Notes: a model not told the origin generated them from the letters alone. A DNA stretch of 64,000 nt from Paenibacillus pini JCM 16418 (GCF_000576305.1 NZ_BAVZ01000002.1:310001-374000), one strand, 5' to 3'. Positions 8,891 to 18,756 are shown, counted from the stretch's first letter. Numbers and translations: made by a program.

Positions 8891-8996
8891 ATGTGATCCT
8901 CCTTTCCAGGTAGTAGATTAGAGTGATGGTTTGAAATTAGCATGTCCATGACACAACAATTTATGTGTTGATTATGAAATGGGTGGAGGAAGATAG

Positions 8997-10337
8997 ATGA
9001 GAAAAATCTTCGTGCTGGATACTAATGTGCTGCTTCATGATCCTAATGCCATTTTCACATTCGATGAACATGAAGTCATCATTCCCGCTGTTGTTCTGGA
9101 AGAGATTGACTCTAAGAAGCGTAATGCCGATGAGATAGGCCGTAATGCGCGTACAGTGTCTCGTCTGTTGGATGGATTACGTGAACAGGGTCATTTACAC
9201 AGCGGTGTACCCTTGGGTAATGGAGGCCGTTTAAAAGTTGAACTGAATCATCGTAGCTTCCTTAAGGTTCAGGAAATGTTCGGAGAGGTATCGAATGATA
9301 ACCGAATATTGGCTGTTGCACTTAATTACCATATTGAGGAGCAAAGCGAAGCGAAAGAAGGCGAGGCTGCTTCGGTTGTGTTAGTGAGCAAAGACGTACT
9401 AGTACGGATTAAGGCCGATGTATTAGGGTTGGTTACACAGGACTATCTCACCGATCGAACAGCAGGGCCTGGAGATCTATATAGTGGTTACTCCACACTC
9501 AAAGTGCATCCTTCCATCATCGACGAGTTTTATTCTTTTCGGTCACTCCCGATCAAACCGTTACAACTTCCATACCCGCTCTATCCACATGAATTTGTTA
9601 TTCTAAAAGATGAAATGGGCAGTACCAAATCCGCGTTATTAAAAGTTAATACGAATGCAACGAAACTAGAGCCGCTATTCCTCAGCAACGAGTCCGTATG
9701 GGGAATGAGTGCCCGGAATGCCCAGCAAAGAATGGCACTAGAATTACTGCTAAATGATGAAATTCCCCTCGTAACAATCACAGGAAAAGCGGGTACGGGG
9801 AAAACGCTGCTTGCACTAGCGGCGGGACTACTGAAGGTTGAGGATGAACATAAGTATAAGAAGTTGCTCATCGCAAGACCTGTTGTACCTATGGGCAAGG
9901 ATATTGGTTATCTACCCGGTGAAAAAGACGAGAAACTACGTCCATGGATGCAACCGATTTATGATAACCTTGAATTTTTGTTTGATACAAAGAAATCAGG
10001 CGATATTGAGAAAATATTAATGGGGCTCGGTAGTATCCAGGTTGAAGCACTAACTTATATTCGCGGTCGCTCTATACCGGGACAGTTTATTATTATAGAT
10101 GAAGCACAGAACCTCTCTAGGCATGAGGTCAAGACGATAGTATCTAGGGTTGGGGAAGGTAGTAAAATTATCTTGATGGGAGATCCGGAGCAAATAGATC
10201 ATCCGTATCTCGATGCATCAAGCAATGGGCTTACGTATCTTGTGGAGAAATTCAAGCAGGAAGGGATCAGCGGCCACATTACTCTGGAAAAGGGTGAGAG
10301 ATCTAAACTGGCACAATTGGCTGCAGATTTACTTTGA
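8997..10337 (+). CDS. phoH: PIN domain-PhoH-type ATPase (YlaK-like)
   Basis: A 446-residue two-domain protein. Residues 1-140 form a PIN nuclease-like domain (VLDTNVLLHDP, EEIDSKK, with acidic residues for metal binding). The C-terminal half is a PhoH ATPase with Walker A GKAGTGKT at 263-270 and Walker B IIIDEAQN around 365-372. This PIN-PhoH fusion (PhoH2) is thought to act as an RNA helicase or ribonuclease. Start ATG 8997 has GGAGGAAG 5-6 bases upstream. Confidence 0.9.
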   Translation: MRKIFVLDTNVLLHDPNAIFTFDEHEVIIPAVVLEEIDSKKRNADEIGRNARTVSRLLDGLREQGHLHSGVPLGNGGRLKVELNHRSFLKVQEMFGEVSNDNRILAVALNYHIEEQSEAKEGEAASVVLVSKDVLVRIKADVLGLVTQDYLTDRTAGPGDLYSGYSTLKVHPSIIDEFYSFRSLPIKPLQLPYPLYPHEFVILKDEMGSTKSALLKVNTNATKLEPLFLSNESVWGMSARNAQQRMALELLLNDEIPLVTITGKAGTGKTLLALAAGLLKVEDEHKYKKLLIARPVVPMGKDIGYLPGEKDEKLRPWMQPIYDNLEFLFDTKKSGDIEKILMGLGSIQVEALTYIRGRSIPGQFIIIDEAQNLSRHEVKTIVSRVGEGSKIILMGDPEQIDHPYLDASSNGLTYLVEKFKQEGISGHITLEKGERSKLAQLAADLL

Positions 10338-10363
10338 TTCAAACATACGCTAATTAGTTAACC

Positions 10364-10412
10364 TACAAACTCTGTCGACCGCCCAATTATGGAATGGTAG
10401 ATAGAGTTTGTA
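10364..10412. repeat. Inverted repeat after phoH, possible weak terminator
   Basis: A 13-base arm (10364-10376) pairs with 10400-10412 with a single G-T wobble, separated by 23 bases. There is no T-run after it, so it may be a transcript-end hairpin or a protein-binding site rather than a classical terminator. Confidence 0.4.
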
Positions 10413-10505
10413 TGTATAAGTAAAAGTTTCCCATAAAAGTAGGACAAGTTACCTATCCTTTTGTTAGAATAAGTGTGTAGATTAAAGGAGAGGGAGGCTC
10501 AAGAC

Positions 10506-11777
10506 TTGAAGCGGAAAAAATACATGTTTCTGTTTGGCGTTTTGCTGCTATCGTTAACGAGCTTGTCCCCGGGTCTCAATCAAACTCCGTCGGACTATAC
10601 GAAGGAGCAGCGAAGACCTGCTTTGTATCCTTTACCTTCTTCACAACGAAATCCGGATGATCATCTTCCGATCCGCATCATGGTAAATCTAAACTCTTAT
10701 GAATTCGAAGAACTCCTTAAATATAATAATGATTACATGAAAGAAACTGGTAATCTTGTAGAAATGACCAATGTTCCAAACGCAGATGCATATCATATAT
10801 TTAACTCCTCATTGGCCGTAGGTGAGGCTCCCGATATTATGGTAATGAATAGTACTTGGGTTCGCAGCTTCGCTACCCAAGGTTATTTGCTGCCCGTTGA
10901 ATCCTATCAAAGTACTGCCTCGGGACGAGAAGCAGTGCGAGCGTTACTTCAACCATTGACATGGAATGGATATCAATGGGGAACACCAATGGATATGGAC
11001 CCTTACGTACTTTCATGGCATACGGATTCATTAAAGGCTATGGGAATAGAGGATTTACCCCAGGGAAGTAAAGCTTGGAAGGAACTGCTCGCCAAACAAG
11101 AGACCCGCAAAGATAAGAAACTAATTGCTATGAATACTGAAGATGCCTTTGCTTTAGCGGCCTTGACTGTGGCTATGGATGGAAATCCTCTGCATTTGAG
11201 TGAAGAGGATATGGATTTATTGACCAAAGCACGTCCTGCCTTTGATTTTAGCCCGAAAGGATCTATGAATGATTTAACTTCGGGGACGGTAGGGAATATA
11301 CCTCTTGAAGTCTTGCCCATCTCGAAAGCGGTTACTTTAGACGGAGTATACAGGGATCGAAGTAAGGAACTTCAAATGCCAGAGTCATATTATGCTAGTA
11401 ATCCATTTCTACTTCGAAGTCGTAGCTTTGCGGTAACTGCGCAGTCGACACACCCGAAGCGAGCTGCGGAATGGGTAGCTTATATGAATGACCCAGCGCT
11501 TCAGCTTAAATGGTTTAAACATACAGGCAAGCTTCCAGCGTTAACTGCAAATTATCTTGGAGATGTTGTGAACGATACCCAGGAGATACCTGTGCGGTTA
11601 AATGAACTATTGCACTCTGGGGTAGATATAGATATCAAAGTAGACAATGAGATACAAGGGAAATGGGATTTGTATAACAAGGCTGCCAAGCTGTGGTTAT
11701 CAGGGATAAACACAGCTCAGCAATATAAGCAGATGGTGGAGGCGGTACAGAAGGAGAAGGATAAGAGCATTAAATAG
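10506..11777 (+). CDS. Extracellular solute-binding protein, family 1-like (orphan)
   Basis: About 423 residues from TTG 10506, which has GGGAGG 8 bases upstream; the frame opens earlier at GTG 10473 but that start would put the SD inside the gene. The N-terminus is a signal-anchor (MKRKKYMFLFGVLLLSL) with no lipobox cysteine, unusual because Gram-positive binding proteins are normally lipoproteins. The rest has the bilobal sugar-binding-protein pattern (APDIMVMNSTWVRSFATQG; AAEWVAYMNDP). No permease or ATPase genes are adjacent, so it may serve a transporter encoded elsewhere or a sensing role. Substrate unknown. Confidence 0.75.
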   Translation: MKRKKYMFLFGVLLLSLTSLSPGLNQTPSDYTKEQRRPALYPLPSSQRNPDDHLPIRIMVNLNSYEFEELLKYNNDYMKETGNLVEMTNVPNADAYHIFNSSLAVGEAPDIMVMNSTWVRSFATQGYLLPVESYQSTASGREAVRALLQPLTWNGYQWGTPMDMDPYVLSWHTDSLKAMGIEDLPQGSKAWKELLAKQETRKDKKLIAMNTEDAFALAALTVAMDGNPLHLSEEDMDLLTKARPAFDFSPKGSMNDLTSGTVGNIPLEVLPISKAVTLDGVYRDRSKELQMPESYYASNPFLLRSRSFAVTAQSTHPKRAAEWVAYMNDPALQLKWFKHTGKLPALTANYLGDVVNDTQEIPVRLNELLHSGVDIDIKVDNEIQGKWDLYNKAAKLWLSGINTAQQYKQMVEAVQKEKDKSIK

Positions 11778-11781
11778 CGGA

Positions 11782-12882
11782 CTACATGGATAATTTAAGG
11801 ATAACGATCAAATGTTTATCTGTACTTTTAACCTCGGTCGCTTTGACGAAAGAAACTATTTTTTGCGGATAAAATCCAAGATCAAATTCTTCCTCGAGCG
11901 TTCGGCAAGTCGTATCCGGTAATTCGAGTCCGTTAAATACCAATTTATCAACATGGAACATGATTGAATTCTGAGGCTCGTTCTCGACACTGTAATGTCC
12001 CTTTACTTCCAAACTTAATGTACCACTTTTACCTGAAGCGGTAATCGAATTATTTGCAAAATGGAAAGAGAATTGATTAAATATCTCATTTTTGGATCGA
12101 AGAAAAAGGTTTAAATCATCCTCATGAATATCAATCGTGTATGTGCTTCCGTTCGTACGAAGTGTACCTTCTTTATTTTTTATAAAATCGGGTAGATCCT
12201 GCATCGCAGAAGCCAGTGCCTCGAAATATTTCTTCACCTCATAGATCCCGATATTGTTCCAGTACAGTGTAAACTCCTCAATCATTTTCTTTAAAGCTTC
12301 TGGATTAGCACTTCCAGCGAGACTGCTGTCCACTTCTTTCTGAAGCGCTAGAACACGTTCTCTTTGCTTAATTAAATTCATTCTCATCATATCGAGTTCA
12401 GCCACAGTTCGCTGCATTTCATCTTCCATAGCCTGAATTTTATGGTAGTCTGTTTGGTATGTATCCAGAATTGTAGCATCTTGATCTATGATCATCTCAT
12501 AATAGCTGTAAATTTGCAGAAAATTGCTGATATTTGACGCAGACAGAAGTAAAGTAAACAAGTTATCACGTTCACCCATATAATAAGACCGAACAATAGC
12601 TCCTGCACTGTCTTGCTTAGCTTTAATTTGATTGCTTTTGGATACTAGATCCTTCTGTAGAGCATTTCTGGATGCTTCTGCAGTTGCTTGCTGCTTCGTA
12701 ATCCGCTCGATTTCGTGGTCGATTTCCACTATAGATAGGCTATTTTGAAGTAGGTCATGCTGATTTGAATCTATACTGGTGGCGGGGTCTGCATCGAGAG
12801 GGCTGCCTAGTAGCAGCAGAGAGACAAGCAGCAGAGGCAAGAGCAAGCTCTTAGTGAGCAAATGACGATCTCTGTCCTTCAA
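11782..12882 (-). CDS. Secreted coiled-coil protein, CwlO/PcsB-like N-terminal domain without hydrolase
   Basis: A 366-residue protein from TTG 12882 (AGGAGGG upstream). A signal peptide (about 1-30) is followed by a long coiled coil (about 45-200) with the YYMGERDNLFTLLLSASNISNF stretch split across it, which resembles the hinge region of CwlO/PcsB-type regulators of wall hydrolases. There is no NlpC/P60 or peptidase domain; the last 150 residues look like a beta-rich lipid- or ligand-binding domain (SLEVKGHYSVENEPQ). It converges on the solute-binding-protein gene with only 4 bases between stops. Function is not known. Confidence 0.6.
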   Translation of the reverse strand: MKDRDRHLLTKSLLLPLLLVSLLLLGSPLDADPATSIDSNQHDLLQNSLSIVEIDHEIERITKQQATAEASRNALQKDLVSKSNQIKAKQDSAGAIVRSYYMGERDNLFTLLLSASNISNFLQIYSYYEMIIDQDATILDTYQTDYHKIQAMEDEMQRTVAELDMMRMNLIKQRERVLALQKEVDSSLAGSANPEALKKMIEEFTLYWNNIGIYEVKKYFEALASAMQDLPDFIKNKEGTLRTNGSTYTIDIHEDDLNLFLRSKNEIFNQFSFHFANNSITASGKSGTLSLEVKGHYSVENEPQNSIMFHVDKLVFNGLELPDTTCRTLEEEFDLGFYPQKIVSFVKATEVKSTDKHLIVILKLSM

Positions 12883-12980
12883 AGTTCATCCCTCCTCATA
12901 TGTCCCATGTAAATATATGACTTGTACCCGGAAAATATCATTATTCTCTTTTTCAACATAACAAAGAGCGAATGAAACAA

Positions 12981-13016
12981 AAAAAGCAATCCGTCAAAAT
13001 TGTCGGATCGCTTTTT
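12981..13016 (-). terminator. Intrinsic terminator for the DUF2626 gene
   Basis: AAAAAGCAATCCG (12981-12993) pairs with CGGATCGCTTTTT (13004-13016) with one mismatch/wobble; read on the minus strand the stem ends in a T-run. It lies directly after the stop of the minus-strand gene at 13047. Confidence 0.75.
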
Positions 13017-13046
13017 CGTAGTAGAGCATTTGCGGCTTTGATCGGA

Positions 13047-13283
13047 TTATAGGGGTAAGCCCATTTGAAAGACTGTCCAGTAACTGAAACCGGTAAAGGT
13101 CACGATCATATAGCCCCAGAAGAGAAGAATGTAGGTTCTCTCCGTAAATTTCAAATAACCCAAAATTACGAAAAATGCTGTCTGCAAGAAGAACAACAGA
13201 GCCATTTCAACCAGGTTCCCGGCATAAGCCATTAAACCGATTACAAGTGTGAAAAACCCAAGTACTCTAAACATGCGTGCCAC
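13047..13283 (-). CDS. DUF2626 family membrane protein (YqgY-like)
   Basis: A 78-residue protein with three hydrophobic segments and the family hallmark MFRVLGFFTL near the start plus LGYLKFTERTYI. GTG 13283 is chosen because AGAGGGGGA lies 7 bases upstream and family proteins are about 80 residues; the frame stays open 29 codons farther but without SD support. DUF2626 proteins occur in Bacillus and relatives; function is not established. Confidence 0.75.
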   Translation of the reverse strand: MARMFRVLGFFTLVIGLMAYAGNLVEMALLFFLQTAFFVILGYLKFTERTYILLFWGYMIVTFTGFSYWTVFQMGLPL

Positions 13284-13556
13284 GTAAAATCCCCCTCTCC
13301 TATGTACGGTCATAGCTTTGCTATGTACCATTATAACGTTAACCCAAAATTGTGTAAACGAAAAAGTCATAAAGAAATTACATCTTTTTCTTTATTGTGA
13401 ACCATGTGAAGGAAAGTATTCATCCTTTATCTTTAATTTTGCCTCAAAGAGTATGAGTCGATCATAAAATGGAAATACAATTTAGTATCAAATAGATTCT
13501 ATGAACTCTATGAGAAGCATAGGAATGAAATAAGCAGCTTTTATACCTAATTCTAT

Positions 13557-13573
13557 ACCGGAACGCGTCCGGT
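13557..13573. promoter_or_regulatory. Palindrome upstream of rsfA
   Basis: ACCGGA (13557-13562) and TCCGGT (13568-13573) form a perfect dyad around ACGCG, about 45 bases before the rsfA start. It may be an operator or a leader hairpin. The rest of 13284-13618 is AT-rich and I see no further gene in it. Confidence 0.35.
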
Positions 13574-13618
13574 GATGAAGACGGTTATTTTAGGATGGTG
13601 TTAGGAGGGTTTGGTTGC

Positions 13619-14269
13619 ATGACAGCTGTTAGACAAGATGCTTGGAGCATCGAAGACGATCTTATTTTAGCGGAAGTAACCTTAAGGCATATTCGCGAGG
13701 GAAGTACTCAGCTTGCAGCGTTTGAAGAAGTAGGTGAGAAGATCGGCAGAACATCAGCTGCTTGTGGATTTCGCTGGAACAGTTGTGTCCGTAAAAAGTA
13801 TGAGGATGCGATCAGCTTAGCGAAGACACAACGTCAGAAGCGCAGTTATTACAAAAAACAGCCTTCTAATAATGGTCTGCAAGTGGCAGGATTGATATCG
13901 GCAGATGTAGAACCGTCTTATTATAAGGTAGATGGTGCTAGCGAAGAAACATTATCGATTGATGCTGTCATTCGATTCCTGAAGCAGTGGAAGGGCAGTA
14001 TACAAGAGAATGGACGTCATTTAAAAGTAATGGAGAAAGAATTACGTGACAAGGATGAAGAGCTATCCGGTTTACGTAGATTAAACGAACGTTTGTCTCG
14101 CGAAGTCAGCGAGGTTCAGACGGATTATCGTGTTGTCAATGATGATTACAGAGCATTAATTCAGATTATGGACCGCGCAAGAAGGCTGGCTTTTCTGAAT
14201 GAAGAAGAGGATGAGCAGAAGACTAGATTTAAAATGGATGCTAATGGAAACTTAGAACGAATCGAGTAG
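13619..14269 (+). CDS. rsfA: RsfA-family prespore regulator
   Basis: A 216-residue protein. The first 75 residues form a Myb/SANT-like DNA-binding domain with [20 protein letters not shown] and [16 protein letters not shown], diagnostic of RsfA/YlbO regulators that fine-tune sigma-F-dependent genes in the forespore. Residues 125-190 form a coiled coil ([20 protein letters not shown]), typical for dimerisation. ATG 13619 follows AGGAGGG by 9 bases; an in-frame ATG 13595 lies ahead of the SD and is rejected. A terminator follows. Confidence 0.9.
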   Translation: MTAVRQDAWSIEDDLILAEVTLRHIREGSTQLAAFEEVGEKIGRTSAACGFRWNSCVRKKYEDAISLAKTQRQKRSYYKKQPSNNGLQVAGLISADVEPSYYKVDGASEETLSIDAVIRFLKQWKGSIQENGRHLKVMEKELRDKDEELSGLRRLNERLSREVSEVQTDYRVVNDDYRALIQIMDRARRLAFLNEEEDEQKTRFKMDANGNLERIE

Positions 14270-14298
14270 TGGATTCAATACATGAATACGTATACTTT

Positions 14299-14340
14299 AA
14301 CCCGTTTGAAACGTAGATGCTACGTCAGAGCGGGTTTTTT
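14299..14340 (+). terminator. Intrinsic terminator after rsfA
   Basis: AACCCG (14299-14304) pairs with CGGGTT (14331-14336) around an inner ACGTAG/CTACGT helix and ends in a T-run. Confidence 0.8.
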
Positions 14341-14404
14341 CACGTTTAGACAATATTATGGGATATAATATCTCTATATCCTACATAAAGCAGGTGTGTA
14401 AATT

Positions 14405-15390
14405 ATGATTATTGATATTGTGGGCGGCGGTTCACTAGGACTTCTATATGGAAGTCGGATGGTATTATCAGGACAGAGCATTCGGTTGTGGTGCCGGAGC
14501 ATGAAACAAGTTGAACTTCTTCGCTCTCAAGGTCTTTACATCAGTGAAGAAGGGGCGGTTACCGTCAAGTTAGAGCCGCATCAGTTCGAAGCAAATATTA
14601 TTGAAAACTTCAGTGAAATATGGTGTCAGCGTCCGGGAGACTGGTTGTTACTTATGACTAAACAGAAGGATGTTCTAAATGTTTGTCGTAACTATATTGA
14701 AGGTATTCGAAGCTATTTACATCTTTATCATCCACCGGGAGTGATATGCTTTCAGAACGGAACAGGACATGTGGAGAGCATACAAGACATATTGCAAGGC
14801 TGGGATGTATACACTGCGATTACGACTGAGGGAGCAAAGCGGATTTCTGGCTATGAAATATTTCATGCTGGAAGAGGTGATACATGGATTGGAATATCTG
14901 GGAAATCAAATTTATTTATAACGGAGCTTAAACGTTTGGAAATACGTGCGGACTCTCTCATTAATGGACTCCAGCAGGCAGGATTTAAGGCATTATTGTC
15001 GAATGATATCGATGAGATTATGTATAGAAAATTATTAATGAATGCAGTCATCAATCCATTGACTTCACTCTGGAGGGTTACGAATGGACAACTTCTCGAC
15101 TCCTCACAGCGTATGGGCTGATGAAAGATCTGTTCGATGAAGGAGTGACAGTATATAATGCGTGCGGAATTTATTATCATCCTAACTTGTGGGATCAAAT
15201 CATAGAGGTGTGTATTTCTACTTCCGGTAACACATCATCTATGCTGAAAGATGTATTGAATGGTTCACCTACAGAGGTATCTTGGATTAACGGAAGTATT
15301 GTAAAATTGGCAATCAAGGCGGGGATCGAAGCTCCCTTGCATCAATTGTTCACTCAACTCATTGAAGGCTTGAGAATAGAGGAGGATTGA
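14405..15390 (+). pseudogene. panE: 2-dehydropantoate 2-reductase, frameshifted
   Basis: Ketopantoate reductase makes pantoate with NADPH in the pantothenate/CoA pathway. The N-terminal part (14405-15121) has the Rossmann motif VGGGSLGLLYGSRM and stops early after VTNGQLLDSS. The C-terminal helical domain resumes in another frame (LTAYGLMKDLFDEGV onward) to 15390. The break falls near 15100 in CTCGACTCCTCACAG; one extra C would restore a continuous 328-residue protein of normal length. Bacillus also has a panE-like gene (ylbQ) just before bshC, so context supports identity. Sequencing error or a true mutation are both possible. Confidence 0.8.
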
Positions 15391-15394
15391 GGCT

Positions 15395-15784
15395 TTGAAT
15401 ATCATTCAGAATTCATTTATTTTTTTAAGCATTCTTCCGTTTTTTCCATTTTTAATTGTATATTACGGCTATTACTGGTGGAAGAATAATAAGAACACCG
15501 CATTGCTTCTGGCAATGGATGTGACGACACTATTTCTAATTATATCGGTATCCGCTTTATTCAACAATGTCTTCCGCTCTAAATTTGGTTTTTATCTAAT
15601 TTTGTTATTCATTTTACTTGCTATTGGCTTGATTGGAAGTGCGCAAAACCGCTTGAGAGGGAAAATTAATATACCCAAAATGTCCCGTTTGATTTGGCGT
15701 GCTTTATTTTTAATTATGAGTGTTAGCTACATATTTTTTACTTTATTTGGAATAATAAAATACATATTACTAACAAATTCTTAA
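15395..15784 (+). CDS. DUF3397 family membrane protein
   Basis: A 129-residue protein with four predicted membrane segments and the family pattern DVTTLFLIISVSALFNN plus IPKMSRLIWRALFL. TTG 15395 follows AGGAGG in the end of panE, and the gap to panE is 4 bases, so the two are co-transcribed. DUF3397 genes commonly sit between panE-like genes and bshC in Bacilli; here the opp operon has entered that interval. Function unknown. Confidence 0.75.
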   Translation: MNIIQNSFIFLSILPFFPFLIVYYGYYWWKNNKNTALLLAMDVTTLFLIISVSALFNNVFRSKFGFYLILLFILLAIGLIGSAQNRLRGKINIPKMSRLIWRALFLIMSVSYIFFTLFGIIKYILLTNS

Positions 15785-15810
15785 CCTAAAATACACATAT
15801 AATCGTTGTT

Positions 15811-15842
15811 AACGGCAGTTCTAAAGAATTAGCCGTTTTTTC
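15811..15842 (+). terminator. Intrinsic terminator after the DUF3397 gene
   Basis: AACGGC (15811-15816) pairs with GCCGTT (15832-15837) and runs into a T-rich tract. Confidence 0.7.
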
Positions 15843-15924
15843 TTTATTTTGTTAATAGATTTTTTTGACCACTGGTTGTATAATCAATTACCATATACTT
15901 AAATAACCTTAGGGGGAAACATCA

Positions 15925-17589
15925 ATGAGAAGGAAAAGTCTATTAGCCCTGCTAACGCTTATTCTTGTTGTTGGTACCGTGCTTGCTGGATGCGGTTCCA
16001 AAAACGATAAGGATAACAATTCATCTAGTGGTGATACAACAGGTGCTGCAAAAGAACAAGTGCTTCATATTAACTTAAGCGCTGAGCCGCCAACATTCGA
16101 TCCGGCGCAAGCTCAAGACAGCCAAGCCCACACTGTACTTAACATGATGTATGAAGGTCTTGTACGCATGGACAAAGACAGCAAGCCTATTCCAGGTGTT
16201 GCTGAAAAGTGGGATATTTCCTCCGACGGTCTGAAATACGTGTTCCACTTGCGTAAAGATGCTAAATGGAGCAACGGCGATGCTGTAACAGCAAAAGATT
16301 TCGTATTCGCATGGGAACGGGTTCTGAACCCAACATCAACACCTGCACCTCCTTATGCATACCAAATGTTCTATGTTAAAGGTGCTGAAGATTATAACAG
16401 CAAAAAAACAACTGACTTTTCAACAGTGGGCATAAAAGCTACTGATGACAACACACTGGAAGTTACTTTGAACAATCCGACTCCTTATTTCTTGGGTCTG
16501 ACTTCATTCTACACGTTCTTCCCAGTGCATCAATCTGTTAAAGACAATGCTAAATGGGCTACAGAGCCTAAATCAATGATTACTAATGGACCTTTCGCGT
16601 TGACTACTTGGACAACGGGTCAGAAAATTGAAGTTACTAAAAATGCAAACTACTGGGATAACAAAGACATCAAGTTGAGCAAAATCACGATGTCCCTTTC
16701 TAATAGTGGTGCTACTGAGCTTTCTAGTTATAAAGCAGGTCAGATTGATTATGCAGGTATGCCAAATGGAGAAATTCCAACGGACCAAATGCCAGCAGTT
16801 AAGAAAGAGCTGAAGGATGAACTAAACTTGAAGGCAATTGGTGGTATTTATTACTACCAATTCAACGTAACTGCTAAGCCTTTTGATAATGCTAAGATTC
16901 GTAAAGCGTTTGCTATGGCAATTAGCCGTCAAGATATCGTTGACAAGGTTACACAAAGTGAAGAAAAACCTGCATTCGGTTTCGTACCACCAGGAATTGC
17001 AGGTCTTAAAGAAGAGTTCCGTACAGAGAACAAAGATGATTTCTTTACTGAAGATATGACAGCAGCTAAGCAATTACTAGCTGATGGTATGAAAGAAGAA
17101 GGATACACAACGCTTCCACCAGTTACACTGATCTATAACTCCAGCGACAAGCACAAGAAAATTGCTTTGGCAGTTTCCGATATGTGGAAGAAAAATCTTG
17201 GCGTTGATGTGAAAACAGAAAACCAAGAGTGGGGCGTATTCCTTAAAAACCGTAGAGGTTTGAACTATCAAATCGCTCGTGCAGGCTGGAGCCCAGACTA
17301 CAATGATCCAATGACATTCTTCGATCTTTGGACTTCGAAGAGCGGTAACAACGATGTTGGATTTAAGAACAAAGATTATGATGCACTTGTAGCTGATGCT
17401 TACAAGTCTGCAGATAATGCAAAACGTATGGATAACTTCAAAAAAGCTGAAACACTTCTAATTAAAGACGAGCAAGTGTTGATGCCATTGTACTACTACA
17501 CGAACGTTTCACTAGTGAAACCAAATGTTAAAGGTATTTTGATTGATTATGCAGGTTCTGTTGACTTTACAAGAGCTTCCATCGAATAG
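15925..17589 (+). CDS. oppA: Oligopeptide ABC transporter, substrate-binding lipoprotein
   Basis: A 554-residue family 5 binding protein. The signal peptide ends in lipobox VLAGC (Cys at residue 23), then an acidic Asn/Ser-rich linker. The mature domain has AEPPTFDPAQAQD and MYEGLVRMD near the N-terminus and FAWERVLNPTSTPAPPYAY, all typical of OppA. It captures oligopeptides outside the membrane for the OppBCDF importer encoded downstream. A strong hairpin separates it from oppB, a layout that gives excess binding protein relative to the membrane parts. SD AGGGGG lies 7 bases before ATG. Confidence 0.92.
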   Translation: MRRKSLLALLTLILVVGTVLAGCGSKNDKDNNSSSGDTTGAAKEQVLHINLSAEPPTFDPAQAQDSQAHTVLNMMYEGLVRMDKDSKPIPGVAEKWDISSDGLKYVFHLRKDAKWSNGDAVTAKDFVFAWERVLNPTSTPAPPYAYQMFYVKGAEDYNSKKTTDFSTVGIKATDDNTLEVTLNNPTPYFLGLTSFYTFFPVHQSVKDNAKWATEPKSMITNGPFALTTWTTGQKIEVTKNANYWDNKDIKLSKITMSLSNSGATELSSYKAGQIDYAGMPNGEIPTDQMPAVKKELKDELNLKAIGGIYYYQFNVTAKPFDNAKIRKAFAMAISRQDIVDKVTQSEEKPAFGFVPPGIAGLKEEFRTENKDDFFTEDMTAAKQLLADGMKEEGYTTLPPVTLIYNSSDKHKKIALAVSDMWKKNLGVDVKTENQEWGVFLKNRRGLNYQIARAGWSPDYNDPMTFFDLWTSKSGNNDVGFKNKDYDALVADAYKSADNAKRMDNFKKAETLLIKDEQVLMPLYYYTNVSLVKPNVKGILIDYAGSVDFTRASIE

Positions 17590-17636
17590 TTTCGAATAGT
17601 ATGATTATAAAGTGTTAAAAGCTTATATAAGCTGTT

Positions 17637-17678
17637 CGGGATATATATGTGGAATTCCATATATATCCCGTTTTTTTT
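17637..17678 (+). terminator. Intercistronic hairpin/terminator between oppA and oppB
   Basis: A perfect 13-bp stem (17637-17649 with 17658-17670) is followed by eight T residues. It should stop most oppA transcripts and stabilise their 3' ends, lowering expression of oppBCDF unless a second promoter lies in 17680-17800. Confidence 0.88.
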
Positions 17679-17821
17679 GCTTCAAAAGTCTAATATGGTA
17701 GACATTTCGTAATTGTGAAATATCTAGATTGGACAAGGAGCGGTCATTTTAATTAAAATTAGACTATGTCGAATAAAGTCGAATGACAGATCAGATTCAT
17801 ACGCGGGGAGGGTTGACGGGC

Positions 17822-18754
17822 ATGGTTCGTTATGTAGCCAATAAGTTTTTCTATTTGCTGGTGTCGTTGTTCATTTTGATATCAGCCACTTTCTTTCTGA
17901 TGAAAGCCATACCTGGTGATCCTTTTATGTCAGAAAAAAATGTACCGCCTGAAATTCAAGCCCGCCTTTATGAGCAATATGGGTTGGATAAACCGGTATA
18001 TCAGCAGTATTTTAAATATTTAGGTGATATTGCTACGGGAGATCTCGGTATTTCCATGAAGCATCAAAACCAAGAGGTCGGAGGAATTATTCTTCAGACA
18101 TTTTCGGCATCGCTTAAGCTAGGAATATTTGCGATTATCATTTCCGTTATTGTAGGTGTGCTACTCGGAATGGTTGCGGCGCTATACCATCGAAAACTGA
18201 TTGATAATATTGCCATGATTTTGGCTGTACTAGGGATCGCGGTTCCGAGTTTTGTACTCGCTTCACTAATCCAATTTATATTTGGTGAAAAATTAGGTTG
18301 GTTCCATGTTATGGGCTTTGACGGCCCGCTTGACTACGTCTTACCTGTCGCTGCGCTCTCAGCACAGCCAATTGCCTTCATTGCACGTTTGACGCGTTCT
18401 AGCATGCTTGAGGTGCTTCATGCAGATTACATTAAGACAGCTAAAGCTAAAGGTCTGAACTGGTTTACGATCATGTTCAAACACGTCATTCGAAATGGTA
18501 TTTTACCTGTAGTAACCTATATCGGCCCAATGACAGCGAATATCATTACAGGTTCAGTTGTTATTGAACAAATTTTTGGTATTGGTGGAATAGGTAAAGT
18601 GTTTGTTGAATGTATTACCAATCGTGATTACACGATGATTATGGGCGTTACGATATTCTACGGTGTTCTGTTGATGCTCGCCCGTTTCATTACAGATATT
18701 GTATATGTGCTGGTTGATCCACGTATTAAATTAACCGGCGGGAAGGAGGGCTAA
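17822..18754 (+). CDS. oppB: Oligopeptide ABC transporter permease OppB
   Basis: About 310 residues with six membrane segments and the inner-membrane-permease signature around HADYIKTAKAKGLNWFTI that contacts the ATPases. ATG 17822 is chosen because GGGGAGGG lies 10 bases upstream and the resulting MVRYVANKFFYLL start matches OppB/DppB proteins; a possible earlier ATG at 17783 lacks an SD. It pairs with OppC to form the pore. The stop is 2 bases before the oppC start. Confidence 0.93.
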   Translation: MVRYVANKFFYLLVSLFILISATFFLMKAIPGDPFMSEKNVPPEIQARLYEQYGLDKPVYQQYFKYLGDIATGDLGISMKHQNQEVGGIILQTFSASLKLGIFAIIISVIVGVLLGMVAALYHRKLIDNIAMILAVLGIAVPSFVLASLIQFIFGEKLGWFHVMGFDGPLDYVLPVAALSAQPIAFIARLTRSSMLEVLHADYIKTAKAKGLNWFTIMFKHVIRNGILPVVTYIGPMTANIITGSVVIEQIFGIGGIGKVFVECITNRDYTMIMGVTIFYGVLLMLARFITDIVYVLVDPRIKLTGGKEG

Positions 18755-18756
18755 CA

